64,000 nucleotides of DNA from Dermanyssus gallinae (GCA_003439945.1 QVRM01000940.1:873501-937500); one strand, 5' to 3'. Shown: positions 49,050-62,166, counted from the first letter of the stretch. Translations and numbers: made by a program. The notes: generated by a model from the letters alone, not told the origin.

Positions 49050-49068
49050 CTATATATATATATATATG
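48833..49068. repeat. Long interrupted (TA)n array
   Basis: About 235 bp of TA-rich sequence with TATG and TTATAA interruptions, abutting the mariner. A matching tract (about 47503-47542) lies on the left, so the element probably inserted into this array. Confidence 0.95.
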
Positions 49069-49574
49069 ATCGTCGGCTGCAGAGAGGCGTTCGCGTCCGT
49101 CCCAATGTCTCGTCTTCTCGTCGCGGTCTCGATCAATTGATCCAAGTTGACCTGGTTATCAGCAGTGCTTTCATTTTTCTGCTTTCTTGCTGTACCCACC
49201 ATTCCCCCTCTGTTGCCTCTTTTCTCTCTCTTAAGTCGTTTTTCTATCCGCCTATATTTTTCTCCTTTTATCTTTATTGTTCTCTTCCCCTTGTATCTGA
49301 TGCTCTTCCTTGGCCCTGACGTGACCCGATCTAAAGCCCGCAACAGCTGTGCTTGACGATATTTCAGCGGGCTGTTGTTGTTGTGTTTGTTTTTCTCGCT
49401 GTTGTTGGTTTCGTTGTTGGCATCTAGCCGTCTCACAGGCGCGTACGTTGCTGCTAAGCCATGAACAGATCCAGTAACAGAGCCATAGGAAGGTTAGCTG
49501 CAGAGGGAGATATTTCTCTAGTACGAAACCACAGAGCATCCAGTAAATTGATATTTCAGTGGGAAGCCGTGGTC
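49069..49574. other. Mixed-composition spacer
   Basis: A pyrimidine-rich segment (about 49160-49320) and a (TTG)n-like stretch (about 49372-49420). No gene recognised. Confidence 0.4.
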
Positions 49575-49639
49575 GAGCACATTATGTGTAATATACACAT
49601 TATGTGTAATATTTGCCACATATTACACATTATGTGCTC
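49575..49639. repeat. 20-bp-arm inverted repeat with internal duplication
   Basis: Arms at 49575-49594 and 49620-49639 (GAGCACATTATGTGTAATAT and complement) pair with one mismatch. The loop contains a second copy of ACACATTATGTGTAATAT. Confidence 0.8.
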
Positions 49640-50330
49640 ATTGCTTTAGCAATGCCCTAGTTATGTAGCAAGAACGCGGCTCATACTGGACCAAATTCAT
49701 TCAAATCGACGGGATTAGTGCTGAGCGATACAGTCCAGTCACGCGCGTATGGTAATGCATGCAAAGAAATGCAAACATGTCGATGTACCGTTATGACTAA
49801 CGGATATTTTTGATCAAGTTATGTAAATGAATGAGCACTTTATGTACCGTTATTGTTTAAATGGAGAGTCACATGAGAAGTTTCATTAAACAGACAGATA
49901 ATTGTCCTCTTTTACGGATAACCTTATTTTACACAAATTTGCACAAGATAGCTCAACGGAGAAACATGTCCTTGAAGAACACCGACAGCGAGCACTCATA
50001 CGTCACGATGGGTTATGACAAATGTGTTGCCATTTCGGTCCTGCGTCACGTGTCGCATAAAAACATTAGGGTTCATCTTTTTATCGTGAGCATTTTGTTG
50101 AACTTCAAAATAATACTATTCAAAATGACCTCGTCATGTTCCGTGTAAGAGCTTCGCGATACAACTTCTATAGACAACCTACCAGGATAATATAGTTTTA
50201 GTTTGTTTGCTTTAGGTTTACAAGATGACACGCGTAAGTAATTTTTCCCGATACAAGTTATCGTATCATGTGTATTACGTGTTTGGAGCCTTCACAAAAA
50301 AAGTGTTATACTGAGATATGCAGCATCAAC
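49640..50330. other. AT-rich spacer with one unassigned frame
   Basis: A 95-codon plus frame beginning at an ATG (49861-50148) is of ordinary complexity but unrecognised. Nothing else noted. Confidence 0.35.
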
Positions 50331-52920
50331 TATATATATATATAGAGCCAAAAATATGTCCGGACATTATTTGGCGCATCAAGGGGTCTGTACAGGATAC
50401 TATTACAGCCCCGACGCGTCATATGGGCGTTCGTAACTATAAGCAGCGTAGAAGACATAAGAGGATCCTTCGTAGGACTTGCGTGGTCAACCCACAACTG
50501 CTCAACGTTGTTGTTGTTATTGTTGTTGTTGTTGTTGTTGTCGTCGTCGTCGTCGTCGTCGCCTTCATTTCATCAAGAGCAACGATATCAAAGGATATCT
50601 GGTTGAAGACAGAATGAAGGAGACAAGAAAAAGGATAATCTTTCTTCCTCTCTCTCTCTTCCTCTCCCCTTCTTCCTTGGTTCTCGTCGGGGTCATTCTG
50701 ATGCTGCCACTTCCTGGAGAGACAATTACCATTTTGGCACGGACAAGCGGGCAGGCCGACTGATCGACGCCAGCCACAGCCATTGATATGGTGTTGGCAG
50801 CGGTCGTGGTCTCGTTTACAACGTGCCCTCACCTCTTCCATTCGTCTTTTTTCCTCTTGCAGTCCCGCCCCCCTGCCCCCTCTGCCCGCTCCCCCCTGCG
50901 CCTCCGTCTCCCTCTTCTTTTCCTCGCGCCTTGTCCTTCTGCTACCATTCCTCTTTGGATTGCTCAGCCTTTAGTCAGCTAGCTCCCTCTGACTCTGAAG
51001 AATATTATTATTCCACGAGCGCGCGTCGCCCGGCAATCCCGCCGATTTGATCGCGCGCGTCCGGCTATGAAAGCTTAGCAGTAGCAGGCGCCGTGCAGAA
51101 GATGTGATGGACGAAGCACTGCAGTAACAACGGCGGCAGCACAGGCAGCAGCAGCAGCAGGAGTTGCCGTAGAAGTAGCAGTGGACAAGCAGTGCGCCAC
51201 TCCAAAGGCGGAATAGGCCAGCGACAACTGGCAGAGGCCGTCCTGCTGCTGCCGCTGGCGTTACTAAGTACAAGTGCCATACCGGACACCGTAGTTCTTT
51301 CGTACACTCGCTCGCTCGTTGTTGGAAGACAGAGGGAATCGTTCCCCCAGCCCGCAGGCTGTATGTAGAGTTGAAGCGCTAGCTTTTCTAGGACCACCTA
51401 GTTGTTGTTGTTGCTGGTCAGTTTTCGTTGTTTCGACGGGCACAACGGGAATGCGAGAGTACAGCGGACGGATAATCAGACAGACAGGGCGAACGCGACG
51501 GAACAATAGCAGTAAAACGGACTTGTTAACCTCAGAAGCAATCTCGACCCCTTCGGACTGCTGTTGCTATTCCTCTTCCCGTCCCGTGGCGCCGGCCGTC
51601 CACTACGATTGTACTACTACTACCACTACTACTCTGGTTACGCTGGGCATGGCGGTTATGTCTTGACCGTGTTATCGCTGTTACCAAGTACTACAGTGCC
51701 CCTTTTGTCGTTTGTTCCCCCTAATACAGGCGTTGCCGGGAGTGTCTCGTCATTCCGCTGAAACCCACAACGGAGTCAGCGTCAGTGTCGTTTTTTCCCT
51801 TTTCTTTTTTGCCGTCCTCTTGCCTATGTTATTGTTTGTCTTTGTTGTTGCCCCCGAGGTGCCTCCTTCACGGATTGTCTGTCGTCCACTCCTCTCTGGC
51901 CCCATTTCTTGACTCTCAAGTGGTGCAAGCCAACAATTCCATGCCGTCCCTCCATCCCACCCCCTCTCCCTTCTATAACTGCCCCCTTTACCCACCTTCG
52001 TGTAACCTACAACAGCCCGCAGTGGCCCCGCCCCCAAGCGGCCGGCCCAACCCGTGCGAGCCTTGCCAAAGGGCGGGAGGGGGGTGAATTCCTCCCGCGG
52101 CAGCATCAGCAACAGCGAACGAACGAGCGAGCAAGCGCCGCGGCGCGGCCGCTACATGCGCCATCTCGTAGTCGATGCGTGCTGCACTTGACAAGTCCGC
52201 AAGAACGCCCGGCTTGCCTGCTTGCCGGGCTGCGCGCGGTGAAGCCGGCGGTCGTGTTCGTTGGACAAAGACGTCTCACCACTGCCTTAGCTGCATCGAA
52301 GTTGCGCGAAGGGAGTTGCTATGCCGGCTCTGCCAGCTCGTGATGGTGGTGCTGAACATGGAGGGGATGACGATGAGGATGCCGATAATGCTGCAGATGT
52401 AGCTACTGCTGCGGCTCCTACAAGCCTACGATTGCTACCCCGGTAACAACTCCTCCGCGAATAGATTTTATTTTCCCTTAATGCTTATTATATAAGTAGA
52501 ATTGGATTTTGTGTTTGCTACGCGGCACGGCAGCGTTACGAAGGGAAAAGCCGCTAAGGAAACCGGTGGCAACATGGGACGTTGCCGGGAGGGGGGGATA
52601 CTAGGGGAGAGGAAAAAGGAGAAAATTAACATGCTACGTAGGCATGGTGGCTCCCTGTTGCTTTTGGCTACCCCCAGCGGGAACAAAGAGAGAGAAAGCG
52701 CGCGCAACAGAACCCTGCATCAGTAGCAGGTGTGTTGACGGACGGCCATATCGATCGATAGGCTCCAAATTCCACCACTTCAGCCAACGAGAGCGACTAG
52801 CAAACGAGCGGGAGTGAAGGCGGTGCCAACAACCGACAACCCAATGGCAACGGGCAGCCGCCTCTCGGTGTCCCAATGGAAGGCAAGATGCGAATTGAGT
52901 TCGTAGAGGCAGACCTAGCT
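50331..52920. other. GC-rich island with simple repeats
   Basis: (TTG)n-(TCG)n at 50505-50561, pyrimidine-rich sequence at about 50640-50690 and 50860-50960, (CAG)n-like triplets at about 51125-51165, (TAC)n at about 51612-51632 and G/C runs at about 52075-52085. Overlapping open frames on both strands; no domain seen. Confidence 0.45.
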
Positions 52921-53989
52921 AGGTGGGTAGATAGATAAATAAATAGATAGCTCCTGCATGTTGCTAGCTGGATTTCCCATCGGTGATGACAACAATGTCG
53001 GTTAGGCCAGTGTCGAACGAGTGGCATGCATTAAGAGAAATGTAAGAAGCCCAGCTCCCGGCACGGCGTCTGGTTACAAAATTCAATAAGGCCAATGTTT
53101 GACCCCCTTCCCTCCTGTTGCCCTTTCGACCGTAACCCATTCATAGTGCGCATTGGTCGCGATGCTTGTTATTTTTGCTCACATGCACAGCTTCTACGTG
53201 AATACTTGTAAGGGGATGCTTGCCAGTTATGGAAACAGCACAAACTGATAATATTTCTTCAACAAGACGATGCATTTTTTCCGTATCCTTTTGAATCCAA
53301 TAATAGTAATGTTAATAACATTTTATTTTCAAGGACACTTTTGCTCATTTAGCCTAACATTTTATCTAGAAGACTTCTGCCCAACCTCTAAAATCTTCTT
53401 CGCTCTCATACTCAAAAACTGTTTTTGTTATGTGTGTCATATATAATATGTTCATATTTACATTACATGCCAAACAGGGTGAATTTTAATAAACACATTT
53501 TAAAAAATTATCTTAAGGATCACTTTAAAGCTCGTATTGCTCAGGTAAGGGATTGAACCAGCAATTTCTAGCATGAGTCGCCGATGTCTTCTTCCATTTC
53601 GCTTCATCAATAGTATTATTGAAACCAATATTATTCCTTCTAATGCTACGATTAATACCGATGCCTCTATATGCCAAATAATTGTCGTGTTAGCCGTTAC
53701 TGCATTGAATTTATGTAGTCATTTGCTGTCACTGCTCGCGGTGCGGACTCGCGATTAGGTTGATTTTGATACAAAGAAAATCACCTAGAAGAAGATCTGC
53801 GTTGCGATTACCTAGAAGCTTAACGAACAAGCTTCTCAGTATGTTTACTCATTACCTTGGAACAGAGGTTACATTTAGATGCACGATGCCCGCACAATAA
53901 ATAGTGGTATATACTATACTGTTGCCTACAATCTCGACTAGTCCATTTTTTCTCATTGTCAGATTTCCCAAACTGAAAAACGACGTTTA
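52921..53989. other. AT-rich spacer
   Basis: No gene recognised. A B-box-like GGTTCAATCCC lies on the minus strand at about 53548-53558, but no A box is present. Confidence 0.45.
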
Positions 53990-56880
53990 TTGGCTTCGTT
54001 CCTATTTTCTGTAGTAGCTACCCTCTTTCTATTCATAGCAAAAGAGAGTTGGGTTTACGATCGGGCCGCTTCTACTAGCGGCCGCCATAGCCTACGACGA
54101 CGACGACGACGTCCATACATCCAGGCAGCAACTATAGCTGCACACACACACGCTCACTTGTGCACATACGAAACGCAAACGGATTTGGTCACCGATCCAC
54201 GATGGTATCATGACGACGCTGTACTGTCAATCAGGACCGCTGCAGGTTGTGATAGCGGTGAAGATGTTTCCTCGCCCAAAGCAGCACTGCCTCCGAGCTC
54301 GCTCACTCCGTGCGTCCGTCCCTACGCCCCTATGTCATCACGATGATGATTGCCTTCCCTATGGGGGCATTACCAACACTATAAGCTTTGTAATAATAAT
54401 AATTATTATCATCATCATCAGCAGCAGCGGCATATCTTCATATTAACGTTGTCATCTGTATTCGCAGACGAGTACGCCCTCACCGCCACGAATCCATGGA
54501 GACCATTTTCATCGCTTCCATCGCGACGGCCATCATAATCACCATAATCACCACGACGACCACCACCACCACCACCATGATCGCCATCAGCCTTACCACA
54601 TTCGCCATCATCATCATCATCTTTATCATGGTTACCATCAACATAATCATCATCGTTACTAGCAGTAGCAGTGTATTACGGCGTAATCAAACGGAACAGC
54701 AACAGAAGCAGGTAGCATCTAATCGGCGAAATGTGTGTGGCAGGTGCTCTAGAGGAACTTTCTTACATACATACATACAAACATATTGACAGCATCTACA
54801 GCAACTACAACGGCACCTTCGCTTGTTGGCGCTTGCTTCGTCGAAGAGCTCGCTGCTCGTGCAGCAGCGCTACCAACAGTAGGCATAGCTAGGTAGGTAT
54901 ATAACATGTTAGAAGTGGTTACTACGCAGTCGTAGCCGTAGCACTCATAGTCATGTAAGCATAGTAAGCAGCAGTCGCCGTTAGAGCGGCGGCGACGGCA
55001 GTCAGTAAATCCGGAACCACGGACTGGTCTACACGCGTCTCGGACGCATTCGTTCGTGTCGTCGTCCTGGTCCTGGTCCAGCCGCTCCTGGTCCTGATCG
55101 CAGTCGCGGTCGTGAGTCGAACGAGCGTCGGACGAACATAGCATACGCAGGAGGAGGAGAAGCAGCAGCAGCGCTGCCTGCGTTGTGTGTAAATAGTTTC
55201 TGTTTTGTGCGCTGCACTCCAATAGCTCCCTCTAACCCCTCTTCCACTGCTTCTTCTTCGTCTTCGTTTCTTCTTTTTCTTTTCCGCCCCATTTTTCCTT
55301 CGCCCACGTGTACCACGACGGATGCTACCCCCCCCCCCCTAACAAATAAAAGAGCGAGGAAAAACAGGAGTACGAGGGGCAGGTGGAGGAGGGGGTTGCA
55401 TCACCAGTGGTTAAGACGAATCGAACAGGAGGGCAGACACTTAAGACGAAACAGAAGAAGAAGACGAAGAACGAGACAGAGGGGCAGGGGCAACATCAAG
55501 AGAGAGAGAACTAGGGAGAAAGAGAGAGGCGTTGGCTTAAGCCCGTCATGTTCAGCTCAGGACGTCAGTTGGTCGGCCCTAGTCCTGAATTCTTCCCTCT
55601 GGTGAACAGTAGCAGCGGCGGCAGCAACAGCAGCAGCGCTGTGGTGGCGGCATGTCGCTCGTAAGTAACGTTTTACGATACGCCAGTGACAGATTCATTG
55701 ACTGAATCGGCCGACCGGCCGGCGTCTGATCGGAGATCGGGAGGGGATTTGAGGGCCGGGGCCTTTGTGGGCCGAAGTTGGGCGCGTGGCGCGGCGCGCA
55801 ACAGAACAGAGCCAGCCAGCCAACCAACCGACCGACTAGCGAACCGACCGACTTGCGAACCAACCGACAGAGAAACAGACAGACATACAGACTAAATTGA
55901 CGACGGCTTGACGACCACGAGCCGTCTACCCTGCGCAGGCTGCCTTTGGTTGTTGTTGCTGTTGCTGCTGCTGCCGCCGCCGCTGTTGCTCCAGCCAATG
56001 AGTGGAGTGCAGTAACTGTGCCGTAGAGATGCAGTACCGTAGCAGGAGCAGCAGTGGTCGTCGACGCGCGACTAGGGCAAGCCAGACCGTGAACGAGTAA
56101 GTGAGTGAACATGTAAGCCACTGAACTGAACTACTACAGTCACTGAACGACTGGCCTCTCGCTAAGCTGAGTCTATGGACGGACGACTCAGTGCAACGCC
56201 AGGTGACGCCCGCCGCCAGCCCGTGCTTAAGGGCGGACGGGCGGTGGGGCAACCTGGCGGACGCACAGACAGACGGATAGATAGAGACATTGCCAGACGC
56301 GCTATTAAACGCACACAGACGAAGAGGCGGGGGGGGGGGGGGAGGGAGAGGAGATAGGCGTCTGGTGGAAAAAGGTTCGTTTGTTGGAAAGACGCCTTTC
56401 GTTAGTTACGGCGTTTGCCTACCTGTGCTTCGTCCTGTTTAGACTGAGAAGGCTGTTCGGAAGGGAACAGCATTCCCAACACATGCATTCGTGGATGCCG
56501 TTGTAAGTGTTGTAGTTGTTGTTGTCGCCTTTTATAGAGGTAATCTTAGTGTTAGTAATTGGCCATCATCGTCGGCGTATTGAAGTGATGGTAGTAGCTG
56601 TAGTAGTCATGGTCGTAGTAATCGTCGCGTGAGGTGGGTGGGAGGGGGACTGGGGCTAGTTGTATAAGCCATTCGCTGTATTGATGTCCAGAGAAAATAC
56701 GACGAGAAGCTTCGATCAGAATCAAAGCTTCTTGTCGTACACACGGAACGCATAGGACATGCATGCCATTGAACAAGACAGATAGATGCGCGCAAGAAGC
56801 AAGGGAGACAAGGTAAGGGAATGGTGCGTGGGTCGAACGGAATAGTCAAGAAAAATATGTAATTTAAGAAACACGGTGGG
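53990..56880. other. GC-rich island with simple repeats
   Basis: (GAC)n at about 54095-54112, ATT/ATC arrays at 54391-54425, ATC/ACC arrays at about 54526-54655, CCTGGTC repeats at about 55060-55100, a C-run at about 55329-55339, CCGACC/CCAACC repeats at about 55812-55870 and a G-run at 56329-56342. The 180-codon minus frame at 55579-56121 is low-complexity and not called. Confidence 0.45.
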
Positions 56881-57593
56881 AGAAAGAGAAAAAGGAAACA
56901 TGAGTAAACAAGAAGTAGCTGGCTGACTGGGGTCGCGAGTCGCTCGACGACAAGATTTCAGCCTGGTAGTTAGACGAACTCAGTGCCCTATAAGTAGAAC
57001 AGTTCGCGGCGGGTGTACTTGCGTGCATGCAAGTGGTGGATGCGTTTCCGCATCTTTTTGAGAAGACGCAGATGGGAACTTTCATAGCAGCAGAGTCACG
57101 CTTCTATGCGAACCATTCATTAAGTCTGGCTAAACGGTGGTTGATTGAGACAGCAAACGAACCACAACACTTAAACTTGCTGACTAAATTCGATCCAGCG
57201 TCCGCGTTTTAAACTGCTTTGATATTAAGCCGCGCTTTGCCCAATCTGACAAGAAATCACAAAACGGGATAAAGCTGTCTGGTCTATGCCCACATACCGT
57301 AAGCGTCTTTGCTTGTGGCTTTGTTTTGTGCTGTGCTTTCGGAAAACGATCAGGCCTTCAAACGTGGTGAGACCAATATGAAAGCATGTGCAACACAGAG
57401 ATGCCTGACAGACAGTTAATCGTTAGGCAAACGCTCGATATCGCTTCAGTCAATACAAATGTCAATTGCATTAGAACGAATTGTTTTGTTATTTAACAAG
57501 CGGCGATTGTAACGTCTATAATGATAGTGATGAGGACCTATCGTAAATATTACGTTTGCAAAACATTACTGTGCCCGTGACAATGCGTGACCC
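56881..57593. other. Balanced to AT-rich spacer
   Basis: A 61-codon plus frame beginning at an ATG (57027-57212) is unrecognised. Nothing else noted. Confidence 0.4.
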
Positions 57594-57620
57594 ATATATA
57601 TATATATATATATATATATA
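57594..57620. repeat. (TA)n array
   Basis: About 13 TA units, abutting a transposon-like end at 57621. Confidence 0.95.
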
Positions 57621-57860
57621 CAGGGTGTTTCAGGAATATTTGAAGCACAATATATGGAATTGTAGAGCTCGTTAAAGCAGATGTTTTTTTGCAAATGAAC
57701 ATGGTCTCTGAGAAGTCTTGTTTCGGAGTGAGAGTGAAATTACTACAATTTGTGACACTGGTGTTTTTGCCCGACATAGGAGCATAAACTGTGCTGTTGC
57801 GAGACAACCAGTCTTCCTAGGCAGAAACTAAGCGCACCTTCGTGTTCGTAATAAAATTCT
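57621..57860 (-). mobile_element. One end of a probable TA-inserting DNA transposon
   Basis: CAGGGTGTTTCAGGAATATT follows a TA directly. CAGGGTGTTTCA-type termini are common in arthropod Tc1/mariner-related elements. The sequence inward keeps an 85-codon minus frame (57550-57807) but no transposase motif. No matching inverted copy is found in the window, so the other end is lost or too diverged. The inner boundary is not defined. Confidence 0.4.
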
Positions 57861-58429
57861 GCTCCATCTGAAGAATATACAAGACCGGTCCGAAGACGCG
57901 ACATGGTCGCTTAGAAGAGAATTCGCCAAAAATAAAGTTATTTATTAGCGTTCACGCCAAATACTTCAGAATCATAACCCTACAACCACTCACAGCGCTC
58001 AAAACATACATATTCAGCCAATGCGCAATTCATGGCGATCATTTTGGCACCAAACATATGTCAATGCGAGCTGTGGTTGCGGAGTAATTACGATTTTTCG
58101 GAGGGCATGTCCAGAAAATGACGCGCTGCGGCTGTCGTAATAATATTCAGTATATCACCACTACCACCGATTACTTGGCTTAGGAGTTTTTATTTAGGCA
58201 AACTGTGCGTAAACAAGTTCCCAGCGTTGTCATAGATAGTCACAATGAGAGGAGAGCTTAAGTGAAAGCAATTGCGCATCCTAGTCGTGTAGAAAATAAA
58301 TTAGCTTAGAGACTAAAACAAGTGCGCATAGTAATAGTCTTTAACTACGTCGACGGCCAAGACTGTATGAAAACAATGCAAAGACTGAACATGTATTTTT
58401 AGCCATATATGCTTATCATACATGTCCTC

Positions 58430-58432
<3 letters not shown>
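57861..58432. other. AT-rich spacer
   Basis: May include the rest of the transposon-like sequence. No coding motif or inverted end recognised. Confidence 0.35.

Positions 58433-58477
<45 letters not shown>
58433..58477. repeat. (TA)n array
   Basis: About 22 TA units. Confidence 0.95.
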
Positions 58478-58480
<3 letters not shown>

Positions 58481-58852
58481 CGAATAGATCAATCAGCAAT
58501 GGTGAATAAGCAACAACAACAACAACATATATATCCAAAGCTTTCAACTGTCGCAGGATTTTCGTCAGTAGCAATCGGACACATATCCATGATGACATCC
58601 ATGGAAATGGTGTATGGTCTAAGCAGAATCTTCTTTCGAGCGGCAATACGTATGGAAGTGGTGTAATCATATTGCGCTCATGTGAAGGATATGTACACAA
58701 TTTCCAAAAGTACATTAGCATTGTTTAAATGAAGTCAGTAAGTGTAACACAAGTTTTACCAAGGCAGCAAAAGTTGTCATTTTTGTCAGCATGACTCGGA
58801 GTAAAGAAGCGCGGGCATAGGCATACGCACATATCGATATCACATGCTTATC

Positions 58853-58968
58853 GACGGGGTGGAACAGTCAAGATGACCGGCTACTCTGACATAGGAGTAG
58901 CGGGTTCGATTCGAACGCGACACATATAATGTCATTCGATTCTAAGGATTTGCAGATTTGAGCTTGAG

Positions 58969-58969
<1 letters not shown>
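58853..58969 (+). repeat. Possible tRNA-derived SINE or tRNA pseudogene
   Basis: GGTTCGATTCG at 58903-58913 is close to a consensus B box. TGGAACAGTCAA at 58860-58871 is a degenerate A box 43 bases upstream, the normal spacing. Between them lies a self-complementary CTACTC/GAGTAG stem in the anticodon-arm position with an 8-base loop, one too many. The T-stem does not pair. The short body ends at a (TA)n array (58970-59012). Confidence 0.4.

Positions 58970-59012
<43 letters not shown>
58970..59012. repeat. (TA)n array
   Basis: About 21 TA units directly after the tRNA-like relic. Confidence 0.95.
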
Positions 59013-59016
<4 letters not shown>

Positions 59017-60420
59017 TGCACAACAAAGCGTTGCTGCAAAGGAAATGTTCAGAGCTTAGCTCCAGCTTTATATACTGAAATAGTTCCAAAAGGTGAAGAA
59101 GAGTAGAGACCAGAAAGATTGACCGTCTATCTGTATTGTTTTGTTACTGTACTGTACTCGCAATCGACGAGTTGGTTGTCAGGTTCCTGCTTGTTACGCT
59201 TCAATAAAGTGACAATTTGCAAGACCAACCGAGGCGATAACCTCACACAAAACCAAACTAAACTAGCCTTGTAGCAGCAACAGCCCCAATGATGATAACA
59301 ATGATAGGAAAATCAACGAAACTATCCACACTAGCAGCATAAACAGCAATACGACAATAACGACATACAATTAATCGCATTAGTCCCACCGGTATGTACA
59401 CCAGGCGCGGTGACAATAATGGCAACAACAAAACAAAAAATTACAGCAACAATTCTAGTGAGGAAGATAGCAAACACCAAAAACAGCAGCAGCAGCATCA
59501 TCAGTGGGGAGACCCGAGGGTTTGAACGAGGCATCTGCCGGCACGCCATAGTCTCGTTAGGTCATATTAGCTAACTGTCTACCGCCATCGACATGACCCA
59601 TTATTATGAGCTTGCGCCGCTGTTGCTAGCGTCGTTGCTGTTACAACACCAACAATAGCAACAACAATAGCAACAACAACAAAACAACAACAACAACAAC
59701 AACAACAACAATAATAGCAACAACAACAATTGGCCGGCAACAGACGAAACCAGTCGGAGTCTTGGTCTTAGTTTGTGTTCTTGGTCGGACCGCCGACGTT
59801 GGCCTTATCATGGCCGCTGCTCTACTGAAGGCTGTTGACGAGGTTTGAGGCAGGTAGGCGCCAAGCAACGCCGGTGCGTAAAGAAACGAGTCTACAGGAA
59901 CACAGGTAGGATAGCCGTGGTGGTTGTGGCGGTAGTTGTGGTAATGGTAGTATGTGTTGTGTCGTGTGCATGATGATACTATGATTATTACTATGCGTGG
60001 GAGGACAATGGTAGACGTAGCCAGCTGTGCTGCATGCCTGTTTGATGAGTGCATGTAGATGGATGACGAAAACACGCCTCCGGACGGGCGTGTGTACCTC
60101 CGAGAAAGGAAGGGACACCACTAAATAGGTATGTCAGATCATCATTATTCTCTTTTTTAGCATTACCACCTCGTCAGCATCCTTGTCCATCCAGAGGTTG
60201 TCAGCTACACCAGTGGGAAATCCACGGGGAACAACTCGAGAGAGCGAAACAAACATGGAGATCACAACATCATTAGCGGCGGCGGCGGCAACAACAACAT
60301 CAGCAAAAAACAGCAGCAGCAACAAGTCTCTACTGTTGGCAGGTATAAACGCTGCCTATACGGTTAACTGAAACCGACTCGACGCGGTGAACACGATAAC
60401 AGGTCAAGCCATTTTCAGGT
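59013..60420. other. Triplet-repeat-rich island
   Basis: (CAA)n with AAT/AGC interruptions at 59640-59730, other CAA/CAG triplets at about 59405-59500 and 60265-60330, GT-rich sequence at about 59918-59965. The polyN/Q/V/L frames are artefacts. No gene recognised. Confidence 0.5.
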
Positions 60421-61280
60421 GACAAAGAGGGGCGGGGGGAGTATCTTATAGACGTTCCGTTTTTGTCAGACAGTTACAGTTGGTCCTTTATTTTATGCTC
60501 CTCTGCCGAAACTGTTTTTCGTATCTGGGCGACTCAAGTTTTCACTAATGGGATCATCGGTAGATAAAATAACAAACAATTTTATTAAGAAGTACGTTTC
60601 TGAATCGTATTAAAACTGTAATCAGCCGCATTGTTTTAAATAACCTTCAATCGTATCATGATAGTTGTCAGCAGAGACATTCTGCAGCATTGATTTATAC
60701 ACCACTAGCACTGAATTAATCCTAAACGTAGTGATTATCCATTGGGACAACATTTTTGAAGAGTTACCGCGCATGCAGTTGGGTGCGACGCTGTTGTGAT
60801 GACAGAAGCCGCTTGTCTAATTTCGTACTATGTAGTTCATGGGCGCCCAGTCAGTTCTTGAAAGCGTTTGAGATGCCCCAACATAGTGTCACTCGGAGAA
60901 ATTGGGACCCCGTTCGTGAAAATGAGGTCACCCGTTAAGTTAAAAATTCATTTTGGGGTCTTTACGGCGAAGCTTTTTACGGAAGAGTTGTTGTGGCTGG
61001 TGCGGAAGATCTCAGTCTTAGCTGTTTCAGATTACAGAACGATTACCGATTGTACCATGCAGATTGAACGAATTTGCCGACGGATATTTTTAACCGAATA
61101 GCTACACCAATACACTCGCAATTAATGATTAACACAGTTGAAATCTCTTATAAAGACAACAACGGAAATATCCGTTTCGGGCTTATATATTTTCGTTAAT
61201 AGTTAAGTGCAGTGCTCCTTATATAAAGACCCATAGAGACGGAGCGAAAACGGATAGTAATAGAGATAGTTCTGTTCACA
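60421..61280. other. AT-rich spacer
   Basis: A 77-codon plus frame (60868-61101) is unrecognised. Nothing else noted. Confidence 0.4.
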
Positions 61281-61357
61281 CATATATATATAGAGAGAGA
61301 GAGAAAGAGGGAGAGAGAGATAGATGGATGGATAGATAGGTGGAGAGAGATATGGAG

Positions 61358-61388
<31 letters not shown>

Positions 61389-61425
61389 TATACAGAGAGA
61401 GAGAGAGAGAGCGGGGGGGGGGGGG
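61281..61425. repeat. Compound microsatellite (TA, GA, GATG/GATA, TA, GA, G)
   Basis: Successive simple-repeat blocks end in a G-run of about 13 at 61413-61425. Confidence 0.9.
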
Positions 61426-62086
61426 AAACGATCTGATAGGACGCATGGCAGGGCTAGGTAGACATCTAAGAATGACCTGGTAATACTAAACGTTGTTAGT
61501 AGAGAAGACTTAGCGCAGTGGACAGCTGGCAATTTTCTTGCTTATATCGTTGTCCTCGACGTAAGTGAGAGCTGGAGGAGGCAGTAAGGGGGTCGGATGC
61601 CACTACCCCGAAGTCGAAAGGGCACGCACTCGGCGTACAGTGCACGGCAAGTTAGCCGACTGACGATTTAGCTTTAGCCCTTGTTGTAGGAGCGGCAGCG
61701 GTATGTCGATCGTGCTGACCGCCTGGTCGTGTTGCTGTTGTTGTCGTCGTTGTTGCTGCCGGTGGTGTCATCCACCGGGAAACAGATACAAAGCAACGGG
61801 CCTAGGTCCAGGTCACGCCACCGCGCTCCAAGGAGACACAACAACAGCAGCAGCCGTGGCACGCTAGAGAGACACGCGAGAGGTGGACACTAGAAAAGCA
61901 CATACGTGCGAGAGACATACAATGGAAACTAGAGAGAACGATAGAAATCGCAGGGGCAGAGAAAAAGGAAAATAGTGTAATAGCGTGTACGAAGCACAAG
62001 TTATTCGATAGTTAGCTGGTCGCCTACTGGCTTAGAGAGATTGATAAATCCGTGCAAATTGCCGCCACTAAATTTCCACGTTGTAA

Positions 62087-62088
<2 letters not shown>
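61426..62088. other. Mixed spacer
   Basis: (TTG)n-like triplets at about 61731-61760. No gene recognised. Confidence 0.4.

Positions 62089-62162
<74 letters not shown>
62089..62162. repeat. (TA)n array
   Basis: About 37 TA units, pure. Confidence 0.95.

Positions 62163-62166
<4 letters not shown>

Noticed and set aside
53540..53580. tRNA gene on the minus strand
   Set aside because: Only a B-box-like GGTTCAATCCC; no A box and no pairing stems.
54526..54655. CRISPR array or other spaced repeat
   Set aside because: The repeated units are simple ATC/ACC triplets without unique spacers; no cas-like genes and a eukaryotic context.
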